This document shows positions 31,295 through 44,300 of a stretch of DNA of 64,000 nt, in pieces. Every line of letters begins with the position of its first letter. Within the stretch, counting starts at the first letter, position 1. Source of the DNA: Phlyctochytrium arcticum (taxonomy: Eukaryota; Chytridiomycota; Chytridiomycetes; Chytridiales; Chytridiaceae). The stretch is from NCBI GenBank assembly GCA_025602905.1, contig JAHLKI010000028.1, forward strand, positions 124,001 through 188,000. The letters are read 5' to 3'. Both the position numbers and the translations under genes were made by a program. The notes below the pieces were generated by a model. It did not search any database. It had not been told where the DNA came from and saw nothing but the letters and a program-made list of their open reading frames with translations.

Positions 31295-32461
31295 ATGAGC
31301 CGACTCGAATCTGGGCGAGGCGCTGCTCCAAGGGGATTTACGAGCACTGGAGGGTTTGCTAGTAGAGACGATGTCGGCACACTTCGAAGGCCTTCCAGTG
31401 GTTTGCCCTGGGCCCCTTCTCGGCAGCCTACGGGCCCTCCCCCGGATCATGCCAAAGAAACACCTCCTCCTCAGGACCGCGCTCAGACGGCAAAGGCGAT
31501 CGAGGAAGGACGACGCGTCTATCTCGGAAATCTACCCTACGCGGCAAAGACGAAAGATGTTGAAGAGTTTTTCAAATGGCATAATGTCAAGGTCCTCAAG
31601 CTGGACATGTCTGTGGATCCCTTTACCGGCCGCAATCCATCTTACGCCTTTGTCGAGCTGGAATCAAAGAAGGCAGCAGAAGAGGCCATGGCCGAATTGA
31701 CCGGACTCACTATTCTGGACCGGCCCGTCATACTCAAGCCTTGCCTGAACAGCAGACGCGATAATCCTTCATGGGTCTTCAACCGATGGCAGAGGACCGA
31801 CGCCGAAAAGCATTGGGAGGGATATGGCGATGAGGGCCGTCGACTGTTTGTAGCCGGCCTGCCTAGGATGGACAGTCAGCTTGTTGCGGATGGTGAAGTG
31901 AGGAAATTATTTCACGAGTTTCCCGTTGAGGCCATCAGTAAAGTCATTTCTCCGCCGGAAACCGACAAAAACAAGGAAATAATCAACAAGCGCTACGTTT
32001 TTGTCGACCTTCCAAGTGCGGAAATTGCCCAGCAGGCGATAAAAGCACTGGATAAGACATACAGATGGGGCGCTCGAATCAAGGTCGCACTATGCCAATT
32101 TGATTCATCCATCAAGATTCGCAACCCCGAAAATATAGAACCAGCAAGAGTATGGCGGGCCACTCCAAAAGATGAACACCCGGACGAACTATGGCGACCC
32201 GCTGAATCACCTCGCAGCCTACCAGCAGAACGAAGACTCGATGAACAATGGCGCCCGGCCGAACCACCTCGCAGCCTAGAACTGAAACCCGATGCACCAC
32301 CTTGCAATTTAGAGGGAGTACCACCTCGCAACCTACAAGCAGAACGAAAACTTGATGAGCCATGGCGCGCTGCTGAATGCAACCTAGAACCAAAACCCAA
32401 TGAGCAACCTTACAATTCAGACGAAGACGAAGAGGGTGAATACGTAGATTTTCCCGTGTAG
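31295..32461 (+). CDS. RNA-binding protein with two RRM domains
   Basis: A single-exon 388-residue protein. The first RRM (about residues 73-150) has RNP2 VYLGNLP and RNP1-like SYAFVEL. The second (about 183-265) has RLFVAGLP and RYVFVDLP. The C-terminal 110 residues are disordered and carry imperfect repeats of the type LDEQWRPAEPPRSL, then an acidic end (DEDEEGEYVDF). The domain order suggests a nuclear or cytoplasmic mRNA-binding factor, but RNP residues alone do not tell the target. The upstream region lacks an obvious further exon. Confidence 0.8.
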   Translation: MSRLESGRGAAPRGFTSTGGFASRDDVGTLRRPSSGLPWAPSRQPTGPPPDHAKETPPPQDRAQTAKAIEEGRRVYLGNLPYAAKTKDVEEFFKWHNVKVLKLDMSVDPFTGRNPSYAFVELESKKAAEEAMAELTGLTILDRPVILKPCLNSRRDNPSWVFNRWQRTDAEKHWEGYGDEGRRLFVAGLPRMDSQLVADGEVRKLFHEFPVEAISKVISPPETDKNKEIINKRYVFVDLPSAEIAQQAIKALDKTYRWGARIKVALCQFDSSIKIRNPENIEPARVWRATPKDEHPDELWRPAESPRSLPAERRLDEQWRPAEPPRSLELKPDAPPCNLEGVPPRNLQAERKLDEPWRAAECNLEPKPNEQPYNSDEDEEGEYVDFPV

Positions 32462-33017
32462 TTATGCATTTTTTTTCTTACCATTTGTCACATCCCCACC
32501 CACATATTTATTTTTTAAAAGTAAAGAATCTGTTGTAATGTTGCTAATGGAGATCACTGTTTGACAGACAACTTATGTGTGCGTCCTCGGATCTGATTGT
32601 CTATTCAGTTCTCTGGTAAAGTTCTTAAGTTCTCAACCTGTATCCTCCCATCCCATTGACCGGATTCATAACAGAATCAATACATACAGCCTGATTCTAA
32701 AATTACCCAAAAATAGATCTTGGCAGGCTGGATAAAATCTAGACCGAACGCTTAAAGTCTGTTAAAACTAACTCAGATCTCATTTCATAAGTTTCAAACA
32801 ATATGAAACAAAGGGCCAGATTTAGAATTTGGCCAGGGGGCTCTGCTCTAAAATTTTTTTTTGTGAACGCGTTTGGTCACCGAGCGGAGATTGGCGGCTG
32901 CGGCCAGAAAATCGTATATAAACAGCTTTTGGTCTTGGCATTTCCCACTTTCAAAAACTTTTTCCTTATAGAACATCTTGCTTTATTTAATACCATCAAG
33001 TAGTAGAAGCAGCAGTC
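32462..33017. other. Intergenic region
   Basis: About 550 AT-rich bases, probably the RRM gene 3'UTR followed by the promoter of the F-box/ankyrin gene (tatataaacagc near 32915 is a TATA-like site). Nothing else is seen. Confidence 0.5.
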
Positions 33018-34403
33018 ATGCAGATCCACCAGCACAACAGCACCACCACAACAACAACGACGGTTGCCGATACTGCCAGCATGGCATCCGTGCCGGCCGA
33101 AATCCTGCTACTCATTCCAAAATATTTATCTTTGTCTGACACTCTTGCCTTTGCATCTTCCTGTCGCCGCAATGCCGCCTTTCTCCTTCCCAGTAATCCC
33201 CTCACAACGTCCACCATCACTTCCTCAACAGCAGCATCAACAACAACAATAGTGACAAGCGCAGCAACAGTGACCCGGATATCAGCCGTCAATTATTGGG
33301 AATTGGCCAAGAGTCATGCCTACTACCGCACCGCCCACAACATGTCTCTCCTCAACACATTCGGCCCCCCTTCATTCTTCGCATACCTAGTTCTTCACCT
33401 TCACCGATTTGGCGCCCCACGGATCGGCCTGGTCCGCACCCCCGAAACTGCAAATGGGGATTCAGATGCAACTTCATTTGGTTGGAAAGCATTGCGATAC
33501 CTTGCTACCGTTGCCCCAGCTTCTACTTCCTCTTCAGATACCACCACTGTTCCTTCCATCGACTCGCCAAAACGAACTCTAGCTGCCGCGGCGGCTCTCT
33601 TGCGCGAAGGAGCATTTGTTGATCATCGCGATTGGTCCCTCCCTTCTGAAGTTTTCCCCAATGGATTTGCCGACTGGCCGGTCAACACGGACGGATTCTG
33701 GAAGAGCTTGCCGGCTGGTACTTTCGTCACTTACTGGGGCTCAACACCGCTCTCCGAAGCCGCCACCCGCGGGAACGAGAAACTCGTCAAGCTCCTGCTC
33801 GACGCAGGCGCCAACCCCAACTTACTATTCAACCACCGCATGGAAAACCAATCTCGCGTCACAGCCGAGAAACGAGCACTCTGGGCCCCCTTTGCGCATC
33901 GTAAACAATCCACTGCGTTTGACGAAGCGTTGCTGCGCGGTCATTTGGATGTGTGCCGCGCGCTGGTTGGTGCTGGATTTGCCGCTTCTGCTCACGCCGA
34001 CCGTCTTTGCGTGGAATTTGCCGCTACGGATAACGCTCCCGTCCTACAAACGCTCATCAATGATTTTGGCTTTGCCCCATTCCTGACACTTCGTTCCGCC
34101 TCAGCCATTGCCAAGTCTGGGGCTCGCCAGTGCTGGCTTCTCTTACGCAACCTGGTCGCTGACGATTTCCGGACCTTGGTCGCCGCTGAATGGGTCGCCA
34201 AACCCGTATCCGTTCAAGCTGTCGCTTCAAGTACGGCGGGAAACCCCCGCTTCATTCCACGCTCAGAATCCCTTGCCTCGGTTGCGTCTGATGTCTCGGC
34301 CACTGAGGAGAATGTCATTACGGTTGCACAAATATCTGCCATGGCTGGCCCTCCCGTCACACCGGCCATGCTTTTGGCTGCTGCTGAGCGCATTGGTCGA
34401 TAA
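33018..34403 (+). CDS. F-box/ankyrin-repeat protein
   Basis: A single-exon 461-residue protein. A Thr/Ser-rich start (an alternative Met is at residue 22) leads into an F-box-like segment (VPAEILLLIPKYLSLSDTLAF, then SCRRNAAFLL), which would bind Skp1 in an SCF ubiquitin ligase. Two ankyrin-type repeats are clear: TPLSEAATRGNEKLVKLLLD with GANPN, and FDEALLRGHLDVCRALVGAGF. Such proteins recruit substrates through the repeats. The target is unknown. The frame is intact. Confidence 0.7.
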   Translation: MQIHQHNSTTTTTTTVADTASMASVPAEILLLIPKYLSLSDTLAFASSCRRNAAFLLPSNPLTTSTITSSTAASTTTIVTSAATVTRISAVNYWELAKSHAYYRTAHNMSLLNTFGPPSFFAYLVLHLHRFGAPRIGLVRTPETANGDSDATSFGWKALRYLATVAPASTSSSDTTTVPSIDSPKRTLAAAAALLREGAFVDHRDWSLPSEVFPNGFADWPVNTDGFWKSLPAGTFVTYWGSTPLSEAATRGNEKLVKLLLDAGANPNLLFNHRMENQSRVTAEKRALWAPFAHRKQSTAFDEALLRGHLDVCRALVGAGFAASAHADRLCVEFAATDNAPVLQTLINDFGFAPFLTLRSASAIAKSGARQCWLLLRNLVADDFRTLVAAEWVAKPVSVQAVASSTAGNPRFIPRSESLASVASDVSATEENVITVAQISAMAGPPVTPAMLLAAAERIGR

Positions 34404-35871
34404 TCTTCATTTCACTCCCTTAACCCCCATCCCCGTCTCACATCTACATTACGGACAATGTATTTATTATATCCCATAGACCTTACTATCTTTTGTTTTG
34501 CATCTATCTACCTCCTAATATTCGTAATATTATTGCCGTGTCAGACAATCCTCCTTCATCTCAAACGTCGACTTTCTTTGCGAATACCTTTATACACATT
34601 GGTGGCCGCGTACAAATGTCAAAAACTTTTCATGTAAGGACGCTGCGGCTGTTGCAGGATACATTCGCGACGTTTCCCACAATCGTATCTGATATAGAAT
34701 GCGGCATCAGAAGAGGGCGGTAAGGGCGGCTAGGGCAGATATCGCAGGTGTGGGTAATATTCTGAACGCTACATTTTGTAGATCTCATGTTACCAGGACA
34801 TTGCAAGGCTACATGTATCAATCATCCTTTAAAGATGTGGGACGCTTGCGGCGGCACAGTCACACCATTTAGAACGTTAGGGAGGATATACATGTGACAC
34901 TTTCTCGTTTCGCCTCCAAAAACAACGGTAGACTACTACAAGTTTCACGGCATACAATGCCCATCTTGTGCTGAGGGAGAAGTGGGCGGTCGCTTTCGAA
35001 ACCCAATGAAACTGAATGAAAATGCTCAAGCACGTGTGATGAGCTCAAAGACGAAGCGCCCCAGTATACTGTCACATACGTTCCAGTTCACGCGTGAGAA
35101 TGTCCCATATGAATGGGTCAATCAATGTCGTTGGTTGTAGAGCGGGTGGAGCAAGTTTACGTCCATTCATTCAACTTGGAAAGTCCAACGACGAGAGCAG
35201 GGTTTTACTTAGACACCGAGTGAAGGCCATATACAAGATTCGAAAGATCACACTACAGTACAAGCTAGCCAGTTTGTCACTGTGCCGCATTGACAACGGG
35301 ATCGAATAAACTCTGTGTGGCAGCCGGAAACCAACATTATGGACTTAACACTGGCAAAAAGAATTCGCCTTGACAAGATTTACGAGTAGAGGTCGTCTGG
35401 GCCGGCATGGGCTTGCACAACTATAGTCGCTGCAGTTGAACACCGGTACAAACTTTGCGTTATTGCAGGCATCGGCTCGCAGGAAGCTTAACCTATCTCG
35501 AATAAACTCTAGCATCAATATTAGAGCTTAGGTATGAGAAGTTTTTGTGGTTCTTGTGTATCTTCTGCAATCAACTCGTAAATCCAGCGATTTGACTTGC
35601 ATCGCAAAACAAAACAAACATTCGAATTTTTTTTTCCCCAAGAGAGCCATGATTGACTGCAAGGTTCACCCTCTCAAGTGTCTTATGTCTGGTATTATCT
35701 GGTAATAAAAATGTCTAGTTGGCAGTTGTCAATGGTCGTTTCAATGGGAGCCCGTCTGTCCCCACTTCGTCCAACGTCTCGTGAGAAGCCAAGCCCCTTG
35801 TGACTTGGCCTTTGCTTGAACCAAAACCTCCATAATCCTCCACGGCATTACTTTCAATTTCAAATGCGACA
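34404..35871. other. Intergenic region
   Basis: About 1.5 kb with only short frames of no recognisable content. The 3' part is presumably the promoter of the Zn2Cys6 gene. Confidence 0.5.
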
Positions 35872-37578
35872 ATGACTGATACAGACTTGACCAGCTTGCA
35901 TGGCGGGGAGCACTCGGCCAACGGAGGAGGTGGTGGTGGTGGGGGTCCTAGTGGGGGTGCCGAGAATGAGAGCAGGAACAAGCGGAAAAAGGCCTCGCGG
36001 GCCTGTGGACATTGTCAAAAAGCTCACTTGACTTGCGATGACAGTACGTATTTGTTCTATCGAGTCGTTCTATCATCAATCATGTCAAGCTCACCGTTTT
36101 GTGCAATTTGTTTAGGCCGGCCTTGTTCACGCTGTGTAAAACGCGAACTGGCAGCGACTTGTGCCGATGGAGTCCGGAAAAAGGCCAAATACCTACTGGA
36201 CGTTGATGGTTAGTTTCCGCATTTTGTTCAGGAAATATGCCAGTAGAATAGGTAGGGATAAACTAAATTCAATATTGCAGAAGAGGTACTTGCTCAGCAA
36301 GCCGGATCATCTTCCCCGTCTGGATATCCGCACCATACCCATTCCCCGCCAGGTATGACTTGGGGTTTTCCGTGACTCTTAGAAACAGTAAAGATGAGCT
36401 GACTGTCTGTATCTGGGTACATAGCAGATATATCAGCACCGGATCCCACCTCACCCGCAGCTCTGGAAACAACACTTATCCCCTTCCCCCTCGCCCCTAA
36501 TTTTAACTTTGGATCCAAAACCGTCAATCTCGAATACTCCTTCCTCTCAAATATGCTGGGTGCCCCACCCATTGTCGACAATGGTCAACCATCGCCGTTC
36601 CAAATCAATGCCGACTTGAATCAGATGGGCCTGAACGCCATCGACCCCTCACAAGCAGCATCGCACCCACAGCCGCATCTACATCAGCAGCAGCAGCAGC
36701 CGCAACAGCACGAGGGCGAAGACATGTTTGGGGCAGTGCCCCGGCGGGAATCTATGGCGACATCAAATTCACCGCTCAATACACCCGAGCAGGTCTACAA
36801 GGATGCCCGAGCAGAGATTGTGTACAAAAGTGTGATGCATCCGTATGACTACCGTGAAGGATTTCACTCGTTGGTCCGTTATGTGAAAGAAAGGTTCGCA
36901 TTTCCCACACAGTAATACCCGGACACGACAATTGACAATATTTACAGGATGGAAAAGCCAGATATTATGAGGATATGTCGTGCGCTGGCGCAATTCCGAC
37001 CCTCTTTTATGGCTCAGATTATGAATTTGTCTGAAGAAGATTTGGTGTTTATGGAGAAATGCTTTCAACGAACTCTCATGGTAAGCATTTTGTTGTGTTC
37101 GCCGGCGCGGATTGGGTCCCGGTTTTAACAGTAGACTATTGTAGGAGTTTGACAAGTTGATTGGCTCATCCGGTACGCCTACAGTCGTCTGGCGACGCAC
37201 CGGGGAGATTGCCCTTGTAGGCAAAGAGTTTTCTATCCTGACTTCATGGCCGCGCGAACAGCTCCTCGGCAAGAAGACCTACATTTACGAATTGATGGAC
37301 AACTCATCGGCTGTCGAGTACTGGGAAAAGTTTAGCTTAATTGCCTTTGACAACTCACAGCAATCTGTCATGACTACTGCTACGTTGGTGGGACCATCTG
37401 GACGACCTGTCCCATGCGCGTTTTGCTTTACGATCAAACGCGACATCTTTGATGTACCCTTGGCCATTGTGGGCAACTTCTTGCCACTGTAAGTCACCCA
37501 ACTCTGACTCGTTCGTTTATGATTGAGGGCTTGTCGCTAACACAGACTTTTTGCCTTACTAGGTTTCGCCCTGTATAA
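35872..37578 (+). CDS. Zn2Cys6-PAS transcription factor, ERT1/AcuK type
   Basis: Fungal regulator related to Ert1/Rds2/AcuK, which controls gluconeogenic and respiratory genes on non-fermentable carbon. Seven exons: 35872-36043, 36116-36208, 36281-36352, 36425-36893, 36948-37080, 37145-37488, 37563-37578; 432 residues; all introns GT-AG. The zinc cluster is assembled by splicing: [15 protein letters not shown], then [15 protein letters not shown], then [12 protein letters not shown], typical of this subfamily. After a Gln/His-rich linker come [12 protein letters not shown] and a C-terminal PAS domain ([16 protein letters not shown] ... VVGNFLPLF-like end). A 3-base ambiguity remains at the exon 4 acceptor. 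A poly-Gly run follows the N-terminus. Confidence 0.88.
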
Positions 37579-37899
37579 ACTACATCTAATTATTGCTCCT
37601 TTTTCCCAAATTCTTCTCCAATTGGAAATCTTTTTTTTTCAAACAATCTTCCTGCGCATGCCATAGAGATGCAATAGAGAGTATATATACATTGTTTTTC
37701 GTATGTCGTCCATTGATGGAAATGTTTGCCAATGGGAATTTCGTGAATGTTCGATTCACCATGGCAACAAATAAATGATCGGAAAGTGTCAGATCCCCGC
37801 CAAAATCAACAAGTCACCACAGTCAGTCGCACCATTCTCGACGCATCCCACTCACAAATCAGCTACTGCAACTAGGAGAATTCGTTAGCGGACGACAAC

Positions 37900-39948
37900 A
37901 TGGTCCTGGCACCAGTCTTTCAAAATCACGGTCGGCGCACGGCAGTGTATTTGGCACTCGACCCATGCTTGGGCAAGATCTCGCAGACCCGGAATATATC
38001 CTATGGACGGGCTACACCGACAAGTCTGACAGGCTCCCCACCGCAATCAGATGCGTTCTCGGCACGGAGCAAGACTATGTGGTCCAAAAATTGTGATAAG
38101 TTACGGAATCGGCGGAGTATGGGTGAAAAAGTGAGACATTTTGTTGAGCACGCGCAAGGCCCCAAACTGTCAACGAGGAACTTACTTTGATACCCTTAGC
38201 GATGCTTTCATGCTACACCACCAGCATCTGCGGCCAAGAAGGATGCATACAAGGTCCTGAATGTCAGTAAAGACGCTTCAGCTAGTGAGATCAAAAAGGC
38301 GTACTACAAGGTGAGACATTTGCTTTTGGAGACTTTAATGCATCATAGAACAACTCTTAACGTTCCTGTGTTGTTAGCTCGCGCGCGATTTCCACCCTGA
38401 TACCAGCAAGGATCCGAATGCCAAGGATAAGTTTATTGAGATTCAGGAGGCGTATGATGTGAGTTTTGTACTTTGCTAGAGCGTTGGATTTAGTGGAGCC
38501 ACAGTACTTAAACTTTTCTCTGTTAGATCCTGTCGGATGATCAGAAGCGAGCAAATTACGATCAATTTGGACACTCTGCTTTTGGAGGTAAAGAAATTAG
38601 CATGCGTACTACAGTCGTTTGTTTGTATAGAAGCTAAAGCCAGATATTAGGCGGAGAAGGACCAACTGGCGCAGGAGGTTTTGGTGATTTTGGTGGTTTT
38701 GGTGGAGGGGGTAACCCCTTCGGAGGCGGCTTCGGCAGCACAAAGGATATCTTTGAGCACATTTTTTCAGGTGGCATGGGCGGAATGCCGGGAATGGGCG
38801 GCATGGGTGGGGGCGGCCGCGGTGGTTTCGATAGTGTCGGACGTAACATGAAAACGTCCATCAACATTTCCTTCATGGATGCTGCCAAAGGAACTTCACG
38901 GACGATTCGATTCAAGAGTATCGGGAAATGTAAGCCATGTACTGGATCAGGGCTCAAGCCGGGCAAGAAGGCGAATCGCTGCACTGTATGCGGAGGATCT
39001 GGACAGGTTGCTTTCATCCGTGGTGGATTTCAGATGGCGACGACTTGTCAGGCATGCGGGGGTGCTGGATCTCAGGTGCCGGAAGACGCCAAATGTACTA
39101 GCTGTGAAGGTCAAGGCCGCGTCGAGGAAACCCGCACAGTTGAGGTCACTGTTCCTCCCGGCGTCTACGACGGCATCGAGCTCCGTCTTGCTCGACAGGG
39201 TAATGCACCTCTGGAAGGCAACGGTCCCGAAGGCGATTTATTCGTGACACTCCGCGTCATGCCTCACCCAACCTTCCACCGCGAGGGCGCTGACGTCCTT
39301 GTTGATGCCGAAGTTCCCCTCTCTACAGCCATCCTGGGTGGCACTATCCGCGTCCCGACGATTGATGGCGACGTTGAACTCTCTGTTCCAGCCGGAACAC
39401 AACCCAACGATCGCAAACGGCTACGACAGCGCGGTGTCCGCAAGATTGACCGTGCGGGAGACGAGCGAGGCGACGAATGGGTCACGCTTAAAATCAAAAT
39501 CCCGAAAACATTAACTCCTTTGCAAAAATCGTTGCTCGAAGAAGCGTTTGGAGTGAAGAAACCTGCGTCGTCATCATCATCATCTTCATCATCCAATTCG
39601 TCTTCCTCACCCTCTTCTTCATCATCATCATCATCATCATCCAAAAACTCTGATTCTACGTCCAAGTCAACAGACTCTACTTCAACCACATCTTCCTCCT
39701 CGTCATCTCAACAACAACAACAACAAAAACAACGATCTCCCCCCACGTCCTCTTCCTCCTCCTCGTCTACTTCAACCAAAACTTCATCCCCCTTTTCTAA
39801 ACCAAAGGGATTTTTCCGCGGTGCCCTCGATCGCATCAAGAAGGAAGTCTGTGACGATTCAGACAGTCCCGACTCCACAACCAACAAGAAGAAAAAGACT
39901 GACTCGTCAACTGACAAACCCGCGGACTCGGCTTCCGCCTCGTCTTGA
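37900..39948 (+). CDS. MDJ1: Mitochondrial type I DnaJ (Hsp40) co-chaperone
   Basis: Co-chaperone of mitochondrial Hsp70. Exons 37900-38130, 38200-38310, 38378-38458, 38527-38587 and 38651-39948 give 593 residues. The J domain has the HPD motif (LARDFHPDTSKDPNAK) after DAYKVLNVSKDAS. A Gly/Phe-rich region follows (GGFGDFGGFGGGG). Then all four zinc motifs appear in order (CKPCTGSG, CTVCGGSG, CQACGGAG, CTSCEGQG), then the substrate-binding domain. RCFHATPPAS at the start of exon 2 looks like a mitochondrial presequence end. The 77-residue exon 1 is less certain. The C-terminus is a long Ser-rich tail with a Gln run, unusual for the family. Confidence 0.88.
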
Positions 39949-41388
39949 TATCCATTATGTTGGCACTCCATCTTTGGGTGGTTTTTTTTTTCAGGAATAC
40001 ATTGCATGACTGTTTTTTTATTTTTTTTTATGTACTGTCTGTCACAATATCATTATTCCCCTCTGCCTCAATCTGCCAGATGCCAATACAGTACTATGAA
40101 ATGATGGGTGATAAGACTCATCGTATCTTGAAATTCTCTGTCATATGCCAGGACCAATATGCACTCTAAATGTTTCTTAGCCCCCCCCCCCCCCCCCCCC
40201 CGACATTCCCATCACCATAAGGTTGTATCGAGAGGATGTGAGGTTGTGGAAGATTTTTCCTGATCTGATACGCTGATACTCCAAGAAAATTTCCCACGGT
40301 CCAGGAATTTGTTTTTTTTTTCGACAAGAGTTAGGAGCATGCAGATGAAGAGGCGGCAACAACATGATAAAGAACGAAGGAAAAGGTGTGCGTGACATGT
40401 ACACATAGGATAAAAGTAGAACCTTCACATCGAATCCCTACCAAGTCATTCGGAACGACACCCGCAACATACACTTGCCATTTTACTATGTCTTGTCGCC
40501 ATGTTTAAAACTTGGTTTATGCAGTTGTAGTAAAGGTTACTAAAGTTATTCGTATGATGATGGGTAGGTCTGGATCAGAGGGGCGGCGAGAGAAGACCAG
40601 CATGGGCAACAATGTCTAATCTAACCGACAACCCGATGGAAACCTTGTTACGACGCTCGTGTAGTCCTATTTATGATCTGTGTGACGGATAAAGAGTATG
40701 CATCACGGTCACCGCCTTTACAATTTTATTACGAGAAACTATTGCATACACGCGTTCAAAAGTTATCCTGGTCTCCACTCACAAGGTCCGTGGCTGCGCA
40801 TGTTCCTCGCGTCTCTCAGTCACAAGCACGTGGAACTGTGCCACAACGCCACACGGGTATCCTTGACCTGTTTTGCTTGTGAGCGAAAGTATCCTTGGTC
40901 TGTTTTGAAAGTATCCTGGGTCTCCAGTCACAACCACTAAGTAGCCTCAAAGTATCCGGGTCAAAATCGACTTTTACACGTATTGAAGACATAAAATACC
41001 AGACAGACACCATTGGGCGGGTCATTTATGAATGACATGAGACTGGGTGGTAGTTGTTTGTGGTATGTGCCATGTACGGTGGCCAGAATGTCGTTTGATT
41101 TCTGGGAATTTTTGGCAGACGCGTCGAGAGCCCGGGTATCCAACATCAATATGCAAGAACATGCACTGCTATCCACTCAAACTACTTCGTAAAGATTCAG
41201 TGTTGCATCTAGCAGGATGGTAGACCATTTTATAAAAGAAAAACTATAACAAATAAATAAAGATGTGACAAAAAATGAACGGAAAATGAGAAACTACGCC
41301 AATCAATAGAAGGAACTAGACGAACTATGAACAAAACCACGCTGCAAACGAACTGATAAGGAGAAGACTGTACGCCGCCTAGAGATAA
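39949..41388. other. Intergenic region with a C21 tract and degenerate repeats
   Basis: About 1.4 kb without a supported gene. A run of 21 C's lies at 40181-40201. Around 40760-40960 a short unit of the type 'gtatccttggtctgttttg' recurs about five times with differences. Confidence 0.5.
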
Positions 41389-44300
41389 TTAGTTTGTGGT
41401 CAGATAGGTGATAATATCATCGCCTTGCTCTAACAACATGGCTTGGAACCTGGACAGGGACGGGGCTACTGTACCGAGGCCTAATCTGTAGTAAAACAAT
41501 AATCGCATTGTTAGAACTGCTACGAGTTAAATGTCCGTCTCAAAGCAAATGAACCTGATGTGTATCGCGAGTCGCTCCTGCTCCAAACGCTGGGCAGCTT
41601 GCAGATTGCTTCTAGCTGTGGCCGAGGCTAAACGCGTCACAGCATCGTAGAGAGGCTTGCGCTTACTCCAAAACTGTCGGTCTGATGGACTGTTCCTCCA
41701 CCGCGCTTGCCACTTGTCTTCAAGCTCCTGTGCACACAAGTTAGCCCAAGGGTTGGCAGAAATAAGAATGAACAGCGCAAGGCAACCTTGCAGGGTAGTC
41801 CACCAGAAGGACCAACTTCATACTCTGTCCATGCGGCCGTCACCGTTTTGATTGTCCGGCATTGCTTCTGCACGGGGACCTGCTCTACTTGAGCTGCTGA
41901 AAATCAGTGATATGCTGTCCGCTTGATACAATGGTGTGAAAATACGAACCTGCTGCTGCCTCGGCTCCGATTGCATTGTCGCGAGTTTCGGATGATCCAG
42001 CTGACGTTGCTTGCGTAGAAGCTGTACAGAATTAAAAACAACCTGAACCATGAATGCAAGAGCAGCCGTTGTTACCTCCTTGGGGTTGGGGTTGAAGACC
42101 AACATTTAGTTGGGACTGTGATGTGGATGATGCTGAGTTGGGCTGTGGGAAGAGGTGCATCAGCGATTGATAGACCTCGCGGTTCCCCTGAAGATGCGTC
42201 TCAGTGTTTCTTGCAATCTGCGACATGACGGTCGTGGCTACGTCGGCAGCTGCAGTTGTGTGGGTGCGACCGCTCGCAACCAGAATCGCATGGTATGCAT
42301 TGACAGTTTGTTGTAAGTTGAGGATGGCGTCCGTCAGCCGGGCTGTAGTGCCAATCAAGGTAGACTGCCGGGTCTGGAACTGTTCTAGCTGAGTGTCGAC
42401 ACGGTCGATCTGATAAGAAGAGTATAGAGTCCGGGTCAGCTAGGGATCTCACAGAAGACTTATACTCGTATAACGCACCCGCTCGACTGTGTGTGCAACG
42501 TCTGTGCCAATGACTTTCATGGCCACATCTTGGGTGGTGAGGCGGTCGTTAAGAAAGGGAGCGATGGCGGCAAACGTTGAATCTCTCGGGTTGACGGCAG
42601 TTGCTGATACCTGGAGGTTGTGATCCTTGTACCTCAGGAAAGCAGGACTTTTAAAGAAGCTATGCTGCCAAATAGCGTGATTCGGATACATTTGCATCAA
42701 AGTTGGCGCGTCCTGGCAAATGACCTTGCGGCAAGCCTTCAGGCATCGCAAAAACCCTAGGGCAGCCAACATGCCCGCACTCTCGGTGTGAACTTGATGG
42801 CATTTTTGCTCCAGCTCCTCAATCCACGGGAAAATGGACTGCAGAAGCTCTTGCGGGACTGGCACCGCTCTAGCTAGAAAAAAGCAGCTGCCATTAATTG
42901 GAAAGTCTCCTAACGCACGGATGGCTTGATAGGGCAGGCCGGTGGTATAGGCTCCGTTTTTGGCATCACGCGCCCAACCTCCCATTCGGCCATTCTGATC
43001 CCCGTCGACTCCCTTGCGCTCATTTTCCATTGCAGCCCATTTACGGCAGCAGTGAGTTACTTTGGAGGATAGAACGCCGCACGCGTCCAGCGCAGTGCGT
43101 TGCAGATTGTACTGGGTATCATACGTGATCCCTACTTCTTCCTCCGGGTCGTTCTGGTCGTCTTCGTCCTCCACGGGATCCGCGCCATCCCAGACTCCAA
43201 TAATGATGGGTTGTCTTGCCGGCCCTTTTGCTTTGCGCTTTCTTTTGCGGGTCGCCATCGCTGCCTGTTGCTGATCGGAAGGCTGGCAAAAGCACATTAA
43301 AACGTGATGATTTGAACATGCATATCTGCCAAGACCCTACCTTCATAAAAAAGATGTCATACCATTCCGCGGAGACATCGCACTTGGGTGGTTGCTCTTG
43401 ATTGATCTCGTAGCGTTCGAAAACCCAAAACGCCATAGAATTCCATGGACACAGCAATATATCTTTGTGACGGATGAACGCATAGTCCTCGCGCTTGGCT
43501 TCCGTATTGGTTTTAGACTTGTTGCATGTGAATGCGGCAATGTCACACTCAGTGACACCCTCATCGTTAACAACCTTGCATGCGATGTCAGAGAGTTTCA
43601 GGCGTCTCATGAACTGGGAACGTTGCATGACCGCGCGGAGGCAGTTGTGGTGAGCGCGATTACGAAGCCCCGTTTGGGGTAAGTTCCACCAGAAGACATT
43701 GAGTTTGCGATCGTCTGCTATATCATACTGGTCTACAATTCCATTGATGCCTTTGTCCTTAAACGTTCGGTCATCATGGTTTTGCTTTTGGGCCTGCATT
43801 TGTTCTAAGATGGCATTCACCGGGGAGATACGAGGATGCGGATGGGATCTGTTATGTGCGATCAGGCTATTAAGGCTCAATAAGATGCTCTAGTATCACT
43901 TACTGATCTGAAATTAGTCCTTGATCTTTCTGCAGGCTCCACAAATCAACGACTGACTTGACGACCATCTTAATTGTTCCAAATTCATATTGCACGAATT
44001 CAGGATGTCCTGTCATTGTAGATTAGGTTTTGGGTTCAATGAAGTCCGTACCGAGTGGTCAGCACCTTTCTTTTTGTAAGTTCCAGGCTCCCCCTTATCA
44101 TCCACCATCTCGTATGTAAACTGTGTTCCACTTCCACTAGCGATTCCACTAGCATCTCCACTGCCGCTACCACTACCACCACCGCTACCACTACCTCCAA
44201 CACCAGCGCCAACACCACTGCCACTGCGAGAGCCGGCATTAGCACGAACGGCAGCCCTTTGGTTTTTCTGCTTCTGCTTCTTATTTCCCGGCACATAACC

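Noticed and set aside
39264..39689. Minus-strand acidic frame opposite the DnaJ gene
   Set aside because: It is the antisense of the DnaJ Ser-codon (tca/tcg) repeats, an artefact of composition.
40181..40201. Run of 21 C's as a biological signal
   Set aside because: It lies in intergenic DNA with no partner repeat and is as likely to be a sequencing or assembly length artefact.
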